Positions 1 through 6,345 of a DNA stretch of 16,189 nt are shown here, piece after piece; position 1 is the first letter of the stretch, and each line of letters starts with the position of its first letter. The position numbers and the translations under genes were made by a program. This DNA is from Oscillospiraceae bacterium (GTDB lineage: Bacteria > Bacillota > Clostridia > Oscillospirales > Oscillospiraceae). The stretch covers positions 1 through 16,189 of the forward strand of contig JAEDFW010000033.1 of NCBI GenBank assembly GCA_016297855.1, read 5' to 3'. The notes under the pieces were generated by a model, which was not told the DNA's origin, did no database searches, and saw only the letters and a program-made list of their open reading frames with translations.

Positions 1-921
1 TCCATTATTCAAAGTTTTGAGGGACTGCTCGAGAAGCTCGGCAAAATTCTCCTCCTGTGCAGTTTCAACTTTCAGTTCTTCGCTCATTTTGTTGTTTACC
101 TCCTTAATTATCCACGACGGCGTTGATGCGCCCGCCGTGATCCCTACAGTTTTTGCGCCGGAAAACAGGCTCATGTCCAATTCGTCGGCATGATCGACCA
201 GTGATACTGTTTCGCAGTACTGTCTGCAGATCATTGCAAGACGCCCCGTATTGGAGCTTCTCGCGTCCCCGACAACGACCATCGCATCACATCTTTGGGA
301 AAGAAGGCCCGCTTCCTCCTGCCGCATTTCCGTAGCTCTGCATATTGTATCAAAGATTTCGCAATTTGTACACACTTTTTTTGCGATTTCGCAGCAACTT
401 TTCCACAAAATCTGCGTGCTGGTCGTCTGGCAGACCATGCGAAGCGGAAGATTTGCCCGCTCCGGCTCTTCCAACAGCCAATTTTCCAGTTCCTGCGGCG
501 TTTCAAACATCACGGGATTCTCACACCAGCCCGCAATGGCCTGTACCTCAGGGTGTGAGCGCGTGCCGATGATGATGGGCTGCTGACCGTTTTCAGCCGC
601 AGCGGATATGATCTGATGGATCTTTTTCACAAACGGGCACGTGGCGTCGACGATCTCGCAGCCGGTCTGCTGCAGCTGCTCATACACCGCGCGCGAAACG
701 CCGTGCGAACGGATGATGACCGTATCGCCCGGCTCTGCCTCGTTTGGCTGCGCAATTTCGCGCACGCCGCTTTCGGCAAAGCGGTCGATGACGTGCCGGT
801 TGTGGATGATGGGGCCGAGCGTCGCCACACGCTTACCCTGTTGCACCGCCTGCTCAACGAGTGACACCGCCCGGTCAACCCCGAAGCAAAACCCCGCGGT
901 TTTCGCCAATATGGTCTGCAT
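1..921 (-). CDS. ispH-rpsA: Bifunctional IspH (HMBPP reductase) - ribosomal protein S1 fusion, partial (3' end beyond window)
   Basis: One uninterrupted frame of 307 codons runs from an ATG at 921 to the window edge. Residues 1-278 are IspH (LytB), the [4Fe-4S] enzyme that reduces HMBPP to IPP/DMAPP in the last step of the MEP isoprenoid pathway. The cluster ligands are C12 (GFCFGV), C95 (DATCPFV) and C194 (DTICRAT). Substrate-site residues are H40, H73, H123, E125, T167, S222/N224 and S266. From M279 the frame continues as the N-terminus of ribosomal protein S1 (MSEELKVETAQEE...), of which only 29 residues are inside the window. There is no stop codon between the two parts, and such IspH-S1 fusions are known in clostridia. 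AGGTGG lies 8 nt before the ATG. The start lies inside the 3' end of plsC (47-nt overlap), so translation is probably coupled. The S1 domains themselves cannot be checked here. Confidence 0.95.
   Translation of the reverse strand, partial: MQTILAKTAGFCFGVDRAVSLVEQAVQQGKRVATLGPIIHNRHVIDRFAESGVREIAQPNEAEPGDTVIIRSHGVSRAVYEQLQQTGCEIVDATCPFVKKIHQIISAAAENGQQPIIIGTRSHPEVQAIAGWCENPVMFETPQELENWLLEEPERANLPLRMVCQTTSTQILWKSCCEIAKKVCTNCEIFDTICRATEMRQEEAGLLSQRCDAMVVVGDARSSNTGRLAMICRQYCETVSLVDHADELDMSLFSGAKTVGITAGASTPSWIIKEVNNKMSEELKVETAQEENFAELLEQSLKTLNNG
85..103 (-). promoter_or_regulatory. Internal Shine-Dalgarno and ATG at the IspH/S1 junction
   Basis: A perfect GGAGG (103-99) sits 11 nt before the ATG (87-85) that begins the S1 part of the fusion. 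The ATG is in frame with ispH (834 nt, 278 codons, downstream of its start). The site looks like the original rpsA ribosome binding site retained after the ispH stop codon was lost. It could let ribosomes start a free S1 protein. The spacing is slightly long, so efficiency is uncertain. Confidence 0.6.
344..372 (-). promoter_or_regulatory. Candidate internal promoter within ispH, directed toward rpsA
   Basis: On the minus strand TGTACA (372-367; 4 of 6 to TTGACA) is followed after 17 nt by TACAAT (349-344; 5 of 6 to TATAAT), with TG one base before it (an extended -10). Transcription would start near 337, about 250 nt before the S1 start codon. The stretch 364-343 matches the tig promoter core at 20 of 22 positions. 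It lies inside coding sequence, so this is a prediction from motif alone. Confidence 0.4.
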
Positions 922-1519
922 AGCTGTCACCACCTAACTGATAAATGATTCTGAGCGTCTCGTCCGCCGCGTGCTGCAGCTGCGCCTTATCTGCGCTGCG
1001 CAGCTCTTGGGAAATGCTGTACGGTTTGCCGAAGATGACCTCCAGCGGATGAAACAACTTCTTATTGCGCGTGATGAACACCGGCACGATGGGACTGCCG
1101 CTGGCCGCTGCCATGCGGATCGCACCCGTCTTTGCGCGGACATGTTTTTCCCCGTTACAGCGCGTACCCTCGGGAAAAACCAGCAGCTGTTCGCCGTTTT
1201 CCAGCACCTGCACGCACTCGTCATAGGCGCCGACGTCGTGTCCGCCGCGGTTAATAAAAATGATCCGGAACTTTTCCATAATCCAGCCGATGACCGGCGC
1301 ATGGCGCAGCTCCTGCTTGGCGATGATCCGAATAAGATCCTTTGCATTGAGCGCAACCAAAAACCAGATCGCGTCAAGCGCAGCGGAATGGTTGGCGCAG
1401 TAGATGCACCGCCCGGCAGGAATATTCTCTTTTCCACGCACACGGAATACCGGATGCGAAACAAACAGGCATACTCTTGCGATCACGAAGCATACCCGGT
1501 ACCAGAACCGCCGCGTCAT
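875..1519 (-). CDS. plsC: 1-acyl-sn-glycerol-3-phosphate acyltransferase (PlsC family)
   Basis: This 214-residue protein of the PlsC/LPLAT family transfers an acyl chain to the sn-2 position of lysophosphatidate, giving phosphatidic acid for membrane lipids. The catalytic HX4D motif is H44-SAAL-D49, and the second block is FPEGTR at 115-120. A hydrophobic segment at about residues 8-24 fits membrane association. The length is typical for the short bacterial forms. The ATG at 1519 overlaps the cmk stop codon by 4 nt (ATGA), so translation is probably coupled to cmk. The 3' end overlaps the ispH start by 47 nt. The family assignment is firm. Acyl donor (ACP or CoA) and exact acceptor cannot be read from the sequence. 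Confidence 0.93.
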   Translation of the reverse strand: MTRRFWYRVCFVIARVCLFVSHPVFRVRGKENIPAGRCIYCANHSAALDAIWFLVALNAKDLIRIIAKQELRHAPVIGWIMEKFRIIFINRGGHDVGAYDECVQVLENGEQLLVFPEGTRCNGEKHVRAKTGAIRMAAASGSPIVPVFITRNKKLFHPLEVIFGKPYSISQELRSADKAQLQHAADETLRIIYQLGGDSYADHIGENRGVLLRG

Positions 1520-2196
1520 CCGAGCTTCTCCCGAATGATCGCGAGCATCGCCGCGACCGATTCCTCCACTGTCTGCTCGGACGTATCGAGCGTAACGGCA
1601 TCATGCGCGCAGCGAAGCGGCGCAATGGCGCGGGTGGAATCCTGCTTGTCCCGCTGGCGCAGATCGGAAAGCACCTGCTCAAAGCTTGTCTTTTCTCCTT
1701 TTTCCTGCAGCTCCAGAAACCGGCGTCTGGCGCGCACGGTGTCAGACGCAGTCAGAAAGATCTTCACATCTGCATCCGGCAGCACCACAGTACCGATATC
1801 CCGCCCATCCATGACCACGTTGTGTTGACGCGCCAGCTCGCGCTGCATATCCAGCAAAAACTCGCGCACCACCGGCTGCGCCGACACACCGGAGGCGTAG
1901 ATGGCCATCTGCGCCGTGCGGATTTCATCCGTCACATCGTGGCCGTTCAGGATCATATGCTGCACGCCGTCATGTGCATATTCGATCTGCACGTTAACAT
2001 CGTCGATCAGCCGCCGGATGCCGTCGGCGTCTCTGGGGCCGATTCCCATCATCCACATATGGTATCCCACCGTGCGATAGATCGCACCCGTATCAACATA
2101 CTGATACCCAAGCTCTTTCGCCACGCGGCGCGCCATGGTGCTCTTGCCTGCGCCGGCCGGGCCGTCGATGGCAATCGAATGAAATTTTCCGTTCAT
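1516..2196 (-). CDS. cmk: (d)CMP kinase (cytidylate kinase)
   Basis: This 226-residue cytidylate kinase phosphorylates CMP and dCMP with ATP, recycling cytidine nucleotides for RNA, DNA and lipid precursors. The N-terminal P-loop is GPAGAGKST (12-20). The nucleotide-binding core continues with YVDTGAIYR, and the typical CMP-kinase block VVMDGRDIGTVV follows later. I chose the ATG at 2196 over the upstream in-frame start at 2241 because GGAGGAG lies just before it and the protein then begins directly ahead of the P-loop. The ATG overlaps the stop of the flavoprotein gene (ATGA), and the stop overlaps plsC. The cmk-plsC-ispH-rpsA order is a familiar clostridial core arrangement. Confidence 0.96.
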   Translation of the reverse strand: MNGKFHSIAIDGPAGAGKSTMARRVAKELGYQYVDTGAIYRTVGYHMWMMGIGPRDADGIRRLIDDVNVQIEYAHDGVQHMILNGHDVTDEIRTAQMAIYASGVSAQPVVREFLLDMQRELARQHNVVMDGRDIGTVVLPDADVKIFLTASDTVRARRRFLELQEKGEKTSFEQVLSDLRQRDKQDSTRAIAPLRCAHDAVTLDTSEQTVEESVAAMLAIIREKLG

Positions 2197-3455
2197 GTTT
2201 CTCCTCCTGCAATAGGATGCTGATACTTTGCTGCAGCACATCCGGCCGCGAAGCCGGTCGCCCAGGCGATCTGCAAATTGAAACCGCCCGTATACGCGTC
2301 CACATCCAGGATTTCCCCGGCGAAGAACACACCTGCGGCCTTTTTCGACTGCATTGTTTTGGGGTCGACCTCGGAGACCTTTACGCCACCGGTGGTGACA
2401 ATGGCCTCCTCCACCGGAGCCTTGCAGGCGATAGGGACGGTAAAACGCTTGATCGTCTCCAAAAGCTGCCGGCGCTGCTGGCGGGTGATGGTGTTGACCT
2501 TCTGCGCGGGGTCAATGCCCGAGCGCCGCACAACAACGGGGATCATTGAGCGCGGCAGCAGCTCTGCCAGGCTGTTGGCAAAGTCCCGGTTCTGATTCTT
2601 TTCAAAATCACGCACGATGCGCGCGTCCAACGTCTGTTCATCGAGCGCCGGCTTCAGGTCGATCTCGGCGATATAGCCCGATTCGCCGCGCGCCATATGC
2701 GCGCTGGCTGAGAGAATGAGCGGTCCCGAGAGGCCGAAGTGCGTAAACAGCAGCTCGCCGAAATCTGTAAATACAACCTTGCCTTTTGCGTTTTTAAGCT
2801 TCAGTGAGACGTTTCGAAGCGCCAGTCCCTGCATCTGCGCGCAGTCATGCCCACGCTCGACCAGCGGTACCAGCGAGCCTTCCGGCTCAATGATTGTATG
2901 TCCAATGGCGCTGGCCAGCGCGTATCCGTCGCCGGTCGAGCCGGTAAGCGGATACGAACAGCCGCCCGTTGCCACGATTACGCAGTCGGCGGGATACTCC
3001 TCCTTTTCCGCGCGAACAGCCCGGAACGCGCCGTTTTCTACGATCAGCTCCTTCGCCGTATCCTGCGCCACGCGCACATGCAGTTCGTGCATGCGCTTTT
3101 TCAGGCAGTCAATCACGCTGGACGAATGATCGCTCACGGGAAATACGCGATTGCCGCGCTCAGTCTTGAGCGCGCAGCCGTTTTGCTCAAAGAACGCCAT
3201 CACGTCCTGCGGCTGGCACGCGCTGAGCGCGCTGTACAAAAACCGGGCGTTGGTCGGTACGTTCCTGCGCACTTCTTCGGCCGTACAATGATTCGTCACG
3301 TTACACCGGCCCTTGCCGGTAATGTAGAGCTTTTTGCCCAAACGTTCGTTTTTTTCCAGCACCATTACATGCGCGCCGTGCTCTGCCGCCGCAATGGCGG
3401 CAAACATACCGGCTGCGCCACCGCCGATGACGAGGACGTTATTCCACGCGCTCAT
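2193..3455 (-). CDS. NAD(P)/FAD-dependent oxidoreductase, BaiN/HI0933 family
   Basis: This 420-residue flavoprotein belongs to the HI0933/YhiN/BaiN-like family. The N-terminal Rossmann FAD-binding motif is GGGAAG at 11-16, with the ribose-binding acidic residue at E34. It is followed by the family signature GKGRCNVTN (about 48-56). A second FAD-contact region near the C-terminus reads TGGFNLQIAWATGFAAG. Known relatives include clostridial BaiN proteins proposed to act in bile-acid dehydroxylation, but most family members have no proven substrate, so none is assigned here. I chose the ATG at 3455 rather than the in-frame start at 3494 because GGGAGG lies 12 nt upstream and the Rossmann strand begins soon after. 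It overlaps the 3' end of the RpiR gene by 17 nt and the cmk start by 4 nt. Confidence 0.9.
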   Translation of the reverse strand: MSAWNNVLVIGGGAAGMFAAIAAAEHGAHVMVLEKNERLGKKLYITGKGRCNVTNHCTAEEVRRNVPTNARFLYSALSACQPQDVMAFFEQNGCALKTERGNRVFPVSDHSSSVIDCLKKRMHELHVRVAQDTAKELIVENGAFRAVRAEKEEYPADCVIVATGGCSYPLTGSTGDGYALASAIGHTIIEPEGSLVPLVERGHDCAQMQGLALRNVSLKLKNAKGKVVFTDFGELLFTHFGLSGPLILSASAHMARGESGYIAEIDLKPALDEQTLDARIVRDFEKNQNRDFANSLAELLPRSMIPVVVRRSGIDPAQKVNTITRQQRRQLLETIKRFTVPIACKAPVEEAIVTTGGVKVSEVDPKTMQSKKAAGVFFAGEILDVDAYTGGFNLQIAWATGFAAGCAAAKYQHPIAGGET

Positions 3456-4299
3456 AGACTTCGTAGTCCTCCCAGATCCGCTCCAGATCTTCAAAAGTCT
3501 TTGTCAGCTGCTTTTCCTGCCGCCTGCCCACTGAGACGATCAGCGCGTTTACCACGCTCATCGGCGCGACGAGCGAATCCACCACCGAGACCATATCGCT
3601 CTTGGCCAGCAGCACATGGTCGGCAAGCTTTCCTGCCGGGGCGTCGCGCTTGTCTGTGATGGCGATGACCACCGCGCCGGACGCGCGGGCGTATTGCATC
3701 AGCTTGACGGTACTGCTGGAGTAGCGCGGCAGACTGATACCGATGATCACATCGCCCCGGGTCACACGCAGCATCTGTTCAAACATCTCACTCGTAGCCG
3801 CAGGATTCACCAGACACACATTCTGGAAAATATTGCGGAAATAGAAATTCAGATAGCTGGCAATGGCCGCGGACGAGCGAACGCCCACGATGTAGATATG
3901 CTTCGCCTGCAGAATCGCGTCGACGCTTGCGGCCATCTCACGCCGGTCAAGCGACTCGCTCGTCATGCGGATCGCGTTGATATCCGACTGCAGTACCGTT
4001 GCCACCACATCCTGATTGCCGATGCGGTCGTTGGCGACCTCAATGCGCTGCACGCTTGTGAGCTTGTTGCGCACCAGCTCCTGCAGCGTTTTCTGCATAC
4101 TGGGATAGCCGTCAAAGCCCAGCTCCGCGGCGAAGCGCACCACGGTCGACTCGGACACGTTCACGGTCTTGCCCAGCTTACTGGCCGTCATGAACGCAGC
4201 CTTGTCGTAGGATTCCAGAATATAGTTTGCAATCAGCTTCTGCCCCTTGGAGAAGGTATGGATCTGATTCTGTATCGTCGTTAAAATATCGGAAACCAT
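3439..4299 (-). CDS. MurR/RpiR family transcriptional regulator
   Basis: This 286-residue regulator has an N-terminal HTH_6 domain (about 1-77, including SKGQKLIANYIL and VSESTVVRFAAELGFDGY). It is followed by a SIS sugar-phosphate-binding domain (about 125-255), with the phosphate-loop region VGVRSSAAIASY and the block GDVIIGISLPRYSSSTVKL. Family members typically sense phosphosugars and control sugar or cell-wall-sugar genes. Here no sugar gene is adjacent, and the downstream genes are a flavoprotein, cmk, plsC and ispH-rpsA, so the target is unknown and may include its own promoter. The ATG at 4299 is preceded by GGGAGGG and gives the usual family length. Upstream in-frame starts up to 4488 would add a non-conserved extension. 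Confidence 0.93.
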   Translation of the reverse strand: MVSDILTTIQNQIHTFSKGQKLIANYILESYDKAAFMTASKLGKTVNVSESTVVRFAAELGFDGYPSMQKTLQELVRNKLTSVQRIEVANDRIGNQDVVATVLQSDINAIRMTSESLDRREMAASVDAILQAKHIYIVGVRSSAAIASYLNFYFRNIFQNVCLVNPAATSEMFEQMLRVTRGDVIIGISLPRYSSSTVKLMQYARASGAVVIAITDKRDAPAGKLADHVLLAKSDMVSVVDSLVAPMSVVNALIVSVGRRQEKQLTKTFEDLERIWEDYEVYERVE

Positions 4300-4341
4300 C
4301 CGAATTCCCTCCCAAAATTCGCGCCGCGCGTCTGAGAATAC

Positions 4342-4371
4342 CACAAAAGCCCGCGTCGGTTGGACGCGGGC
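4342..4371 (-). terminator. GC-rich hairpin with short U-tract: rluB terminator or rpiR leader attenuator
   Basis: On the minus strand GCCCGCGTC (4371-4363) pairs perfectly with GACGCGGGC (4357-4349) across a 5-nt loop CAACC. TTTTGTGG follows. The 9-bp stem is strong but the U-tract is short. It lies downstream of both the rluB stop codon and the predicted rpiR promoter. Confidence 0.55.
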
Positions 4372-4447
4372 CGGTTTACGGATCAAACTGTTCTTTCCGG
4401 CAGCGCATTGCGCTGCGCGCATCGGCGGCGGCGTTTCTTCCGATTCT

Positions 4448-4476
4448 ATGATACAATTTTCGCCGCTGTTTTGCAA
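4448..4476 (-). promoter_or_regulatory. Predicted sigma-A promoter for the rpiR-cmk-plsC-ispH operon
   Basis: TTGCAA (4476-4471; 4 of 6 to consensus) and TATCAT (4453-4448; 5 of 6) are separated by 17 nt. Transcription would begin near 4441, leaving a leader of about 140 nt before the regulator's ATG at 4299. The predicted promoter lies just after the rluB stop codon at 4495. Confidence 0.6.
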
Positions 4477-4489
4477 GTAAAATTGCAAA
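4470..4489. promoter_or_regulatory. 20-bp palindrome overlapping the -35 box (possible operator)
   Basis: The inverted repeat TTTGCAA-N6-TTGCAAA covers the -35 element of the predicted rpiR promoter. Each half contains the self-complementary hexamer TTGCAA. Position and symmetry fit a dimeric repressor site, and autoregulation by the adjacent RpiR protein is the simplest idea. The binding protein is not known. Confidence 0.4.
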
Positions 4490-4494
4490 AAACT

Positions 4495-5199
4495 TTATAC
4501 GCCAAGCTGTTCCATTTCCTGCGCAGTAAGCGGCCGCCACCGCCCTACGCCCAGCTCTCCGAGCTGAAGAGCGCCCTCGCGGATCCTGCGCAGACGCGTA
4601 ACCGTGACGTTCGCCTGCTCGCAAAGCCGGCGGATCTGACGGTTTCTGCCTTCATGAATGGTAATGCGCAGCAGTGCAACCTGCCCCTCTGCTTTGACGA
4701 GGCTCACTTCAGCAGGCGATGTCCTGCGGCCGTCGATCTCAATGGGCTTGCGGATCGTTTCCTCGCACCCGGCGTAGTAGCCGCTCAGCCAGACGAGGTA
4801 TTCCTTTTCCACGGCCGCTGACGGGTGCATCAGCCGGTTGGCAAACGCGCCGTCGTTCGTCATCAGAAGCAGCCCCTCGGAATTGAGGTCGAGCCGTCCC
4901 ACGGGATAGACGCGCACGCCGCAATCTTTCACCAGCTCAGCCACCGTTTTTCGCCCTTTTTCATCCTGCAGCGTGGTCACATAGCCGCGCGGCTTGTTGA
5001 GCATCAGATACACGCGCTCCGGTTCGCGGCGCAGGCGCACACCGTCGACCTCAATGACGTCCACCAATTCATCTGCGGTGTCACCGGGCCCGGCTGTGTT
5101 GCCGTTGACACGCACACGGCGCGCGGCAATCATTTCTTCCGCCTTTCGTCTCGAGGCCAGCCCATAGCGGGCGATGATCTTCTGCAGGCGTTCTTCCAT
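4495..5199 (-). CDS. 23S rRNA pseudouridine synthase, RsuA/RluB family
   Basis: This 234-residue enzyme converts a specific uridine in ribosomal RNA to pseudouridine. An N-terminal S4 RNA-binding domain (about 1-60; MEERLQKIIARYGLASRRKA) precedes the RsuA-type catalytic domain. The catalytic aspartate is D104 in GRLDLNSEG. Further conserved blocks are LMLNKPRGYVTT (about 65-76) and EGRNRQIRR. Family members act on 23S (RluB/RluE/RluF) or 16S (RsuA) rRNA. The RluB-like annotation is usual for this Firmicutes gene, but the target uridine is not determined here. I chose the ATG at 5199 because GGAGG lies 6 nt upstream and the S4 domain starts at once. An in-frame start at 5262 would lie inside dac. 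The gene starts 1 nt after the dac stop, so expression is tightly coupled. Confidence 0.93.
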   Translation of the reverse strand: MEERLQKIIARYGLASRRKAEEMIAARRVRVNGNTAGPGDTADELVDVIEVDGVRLRREPERVYLMLNKPRGYVTTLQDEKGRKTVAELVKDCGVRVYPVGRLDLNSEGLLLMTNDGAFANRLMHPSAAVEKEYLVWLSGYYAGCEETIRKPIEIDGRRTSPAEVSLVKAEGQVALLRITIHEGRNRQIRRLCEQANVTVTRLRRIREGALQLGELGVGRWRPLTAQEMEQLGV

Positions 5200-5200
5200 C

Positions 5201-6304
5201 TTATCCTCCAAACAGCCGCGCAAGCAGCCCTGCCTTCTCTTTCTGCCGCGGCACCACGGCATTCGCGTAACAGACCGGTACGCTGGCAGCCACCTCGCCG
5301 TTCACCAGCACCTCCATCGTACCGGCCTCTTCTGCCGCGACCGGCGCGGACACAATCACCGGCACACGTAGCCGCAGCCGCACATGCTCGCCCATCAGCA
5401 CTGGGCAGCAGAGCGCCTCGCGCGTCACAAGTTCCACAGACGGTACTTCGCCGTCCATTACCAGAACACGTCCCACAGTCATGCCGGCATCGGCAAACGT
5501 TTTTTGCGTATACTGTGAAAAGCCGTAGTCCAGCAGCCGCGCATGATCGCGCCAGTCGTCAGGGTCATTGATGGTCACGGCTATGAGCATTCTGCCGTCG
5601 CGTTCGGCCGCGCTGACCAGAATTCGCCCGGCCTTTTTCGTATAGCCCGTCTTGATGCCGATTGCGCCGTCATATCGCCATAAAAGCTTATTGTGATTCG
5701 TCATGCATCGGCCTGCCGCCGTTACCGATTTCGTCGAAACCACCTCGCGGAAGGTCTCGTTCTGCATCGCCGCGCGCGCAAGCATGGCCAGATCGCGCGC
5801 GGTGGAGTAATTCTCCTCGCTGTCCAGACCGTGCGGATTGGCAAAATGTGTGTGCTCAAGCCCCAGAGACTGCGCGCGCGCATTCATCCGCGCAGCAAAC
5901 GCATCGGCGCCGCCTGCAATGTGAATGGCCAGCGCCAGCGCAGCGTCATTGCCGGATCGCAGCATCATCCCATACAGCAGCGCGCGCAGCGTCACGCACT
6001 CGCCTGCTTTGAGATACATGGACGAGCCCTCTACGCCCACAGACTCTGCCGGGACGCAGATTTCTTCCTCCAGATTGCCGTATTCGCACACCAGAAGCCC
6101 AGTCATGATCTTGGTCGTGCTGGCGATCAGGCTTTTTTCATTCGCACTCTTTTCATACAGCACGCGGCCGCTGCCCGCGTCCAGCAAGACAGCGCGCCTG
6201 GCCGAAAGCGCAGGCGCGTCAACAGCCCCGGCAGCCGGCGCGCACGTCAACACAAGCGCCGCCGCCAGTAGCGCCGCACAAATAGTTCTTGTTTTCAATT
6301 CCAT
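5201..6304 (-). CDS. D-alanyl-D-alanine carboxypeptidase, peptidase S11 (DacF-like, PBP5 class)
   Basis: This 367-residue secreted penicillin-binding protein removes the terminal D-Ala from peptidoglycan stem peptides. A signal peptide covers about residues 1-28 (hydrophobic stretch ICAALLAAALVLT, cleavage near AAGA). The active site has all three motifs: S62-T-T-K65, S117-G-N and K218-T-G. A C-terminal beta-rich domain (about 270-350) ends in a short basic tail. Its place beside ytfIJ and scpAB resembles sporulation dacF, but a vegetative role is equally possible. The start is uncertain. The ATG at 6304 and the GTG at 6313 are possible, but AGGTG abuts the ATG directly. TTG at 6298 has better Shine-Dalgarno spacing. 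A hairpin covers the ATG. Confidence 0.93.
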   Translation of the reverse strand: MELKTRTICAALLAAALVLTCAPAAGAVDAPALSARRAVLLDAGSGRVLYEKSANEKSLIASTTKIMTGLLVCEYGNLEEEICVPAESVGVEGSSMYLKAGECVTLRALLYGMMLRSGNDAALALAIHIAGGADAFAARMNARAQSLGLEHTHFANPHGLDSEENYSTARDLAMLARAAMQNETFREVVSTKSVTAAGRCMTNHNKLLWRYDGAIGIKTGYTKKAGRILVSAAERDGRMLIAVTINDPDDWRDHARLLDYGFSQYTQKTFADAGMTVGRVLVMDGEVPSVELVTREALCCPVLMGEHVRLRLRVPVIVSAPVAAEEAGTMEVLVNGEVAASVPVCYANAVVPRQKEKAGLLARLFGG

Positions 6305-6334
6305 CACCTGCACTATTGTTTGCAGCAGGTGACG
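6302..6334 (-). promoter_or_regulatory. Hairpin sequestering the dac ribosome binding site and start codon
   Basis: In the 41-nt gap between ytfJ and dac, the arms CGTCACCTGC (6334-6325) and GCAGGTGATG (6311-6302) can form ten pairs, nine Watson-Crick and one G-U, around a 13-nt loop. The 3' arm contains the AGGTG ribosome binding site and the full ATG of dac. There is no U-tract, so this is not a terminator. It may restrict dac translation unless it is opened. Confidence 0.45.
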
Positions 6335-6345
6335 GTCGCTATGCG

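Larger units (their letters stand above)
4300..4494 (-). other. 195-bp intergenic leader between rluB-like gene and rpiR-family gene
   Basis: No gene is seen here. Reading on the minus strand, the gap holds a 20-bp palindrome and overlapping promoter at the rluB end, then a short inverted repeat (GCAGCG / CGCTGC around 4405), then a 9-bp GC-rich hairpin followed by TTTTGTGG, and finally the GGGAGGG ribosome binding site of the regulator gene. The promoter precedes the hairpin, so any transcript from it carries the hairpin in its 5' leader. Confidence 0.6.

Noticed and set aside
382..402. Run of seven A on the minus strand in ispH (plus-strand T run at 376-382) as a frameshift site
   Set aside because: The frame continues correctly on both sides as IspH, so no shift is needed. 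No stimulatory structure is evident.
231..506. Short minus-strand frame within the ispH region
   Set aside because: The ispH frame itself is open, unbroken and carries all catalytic residues, so this other frame is a shadow. It does not indicate a frameshift in ispH.
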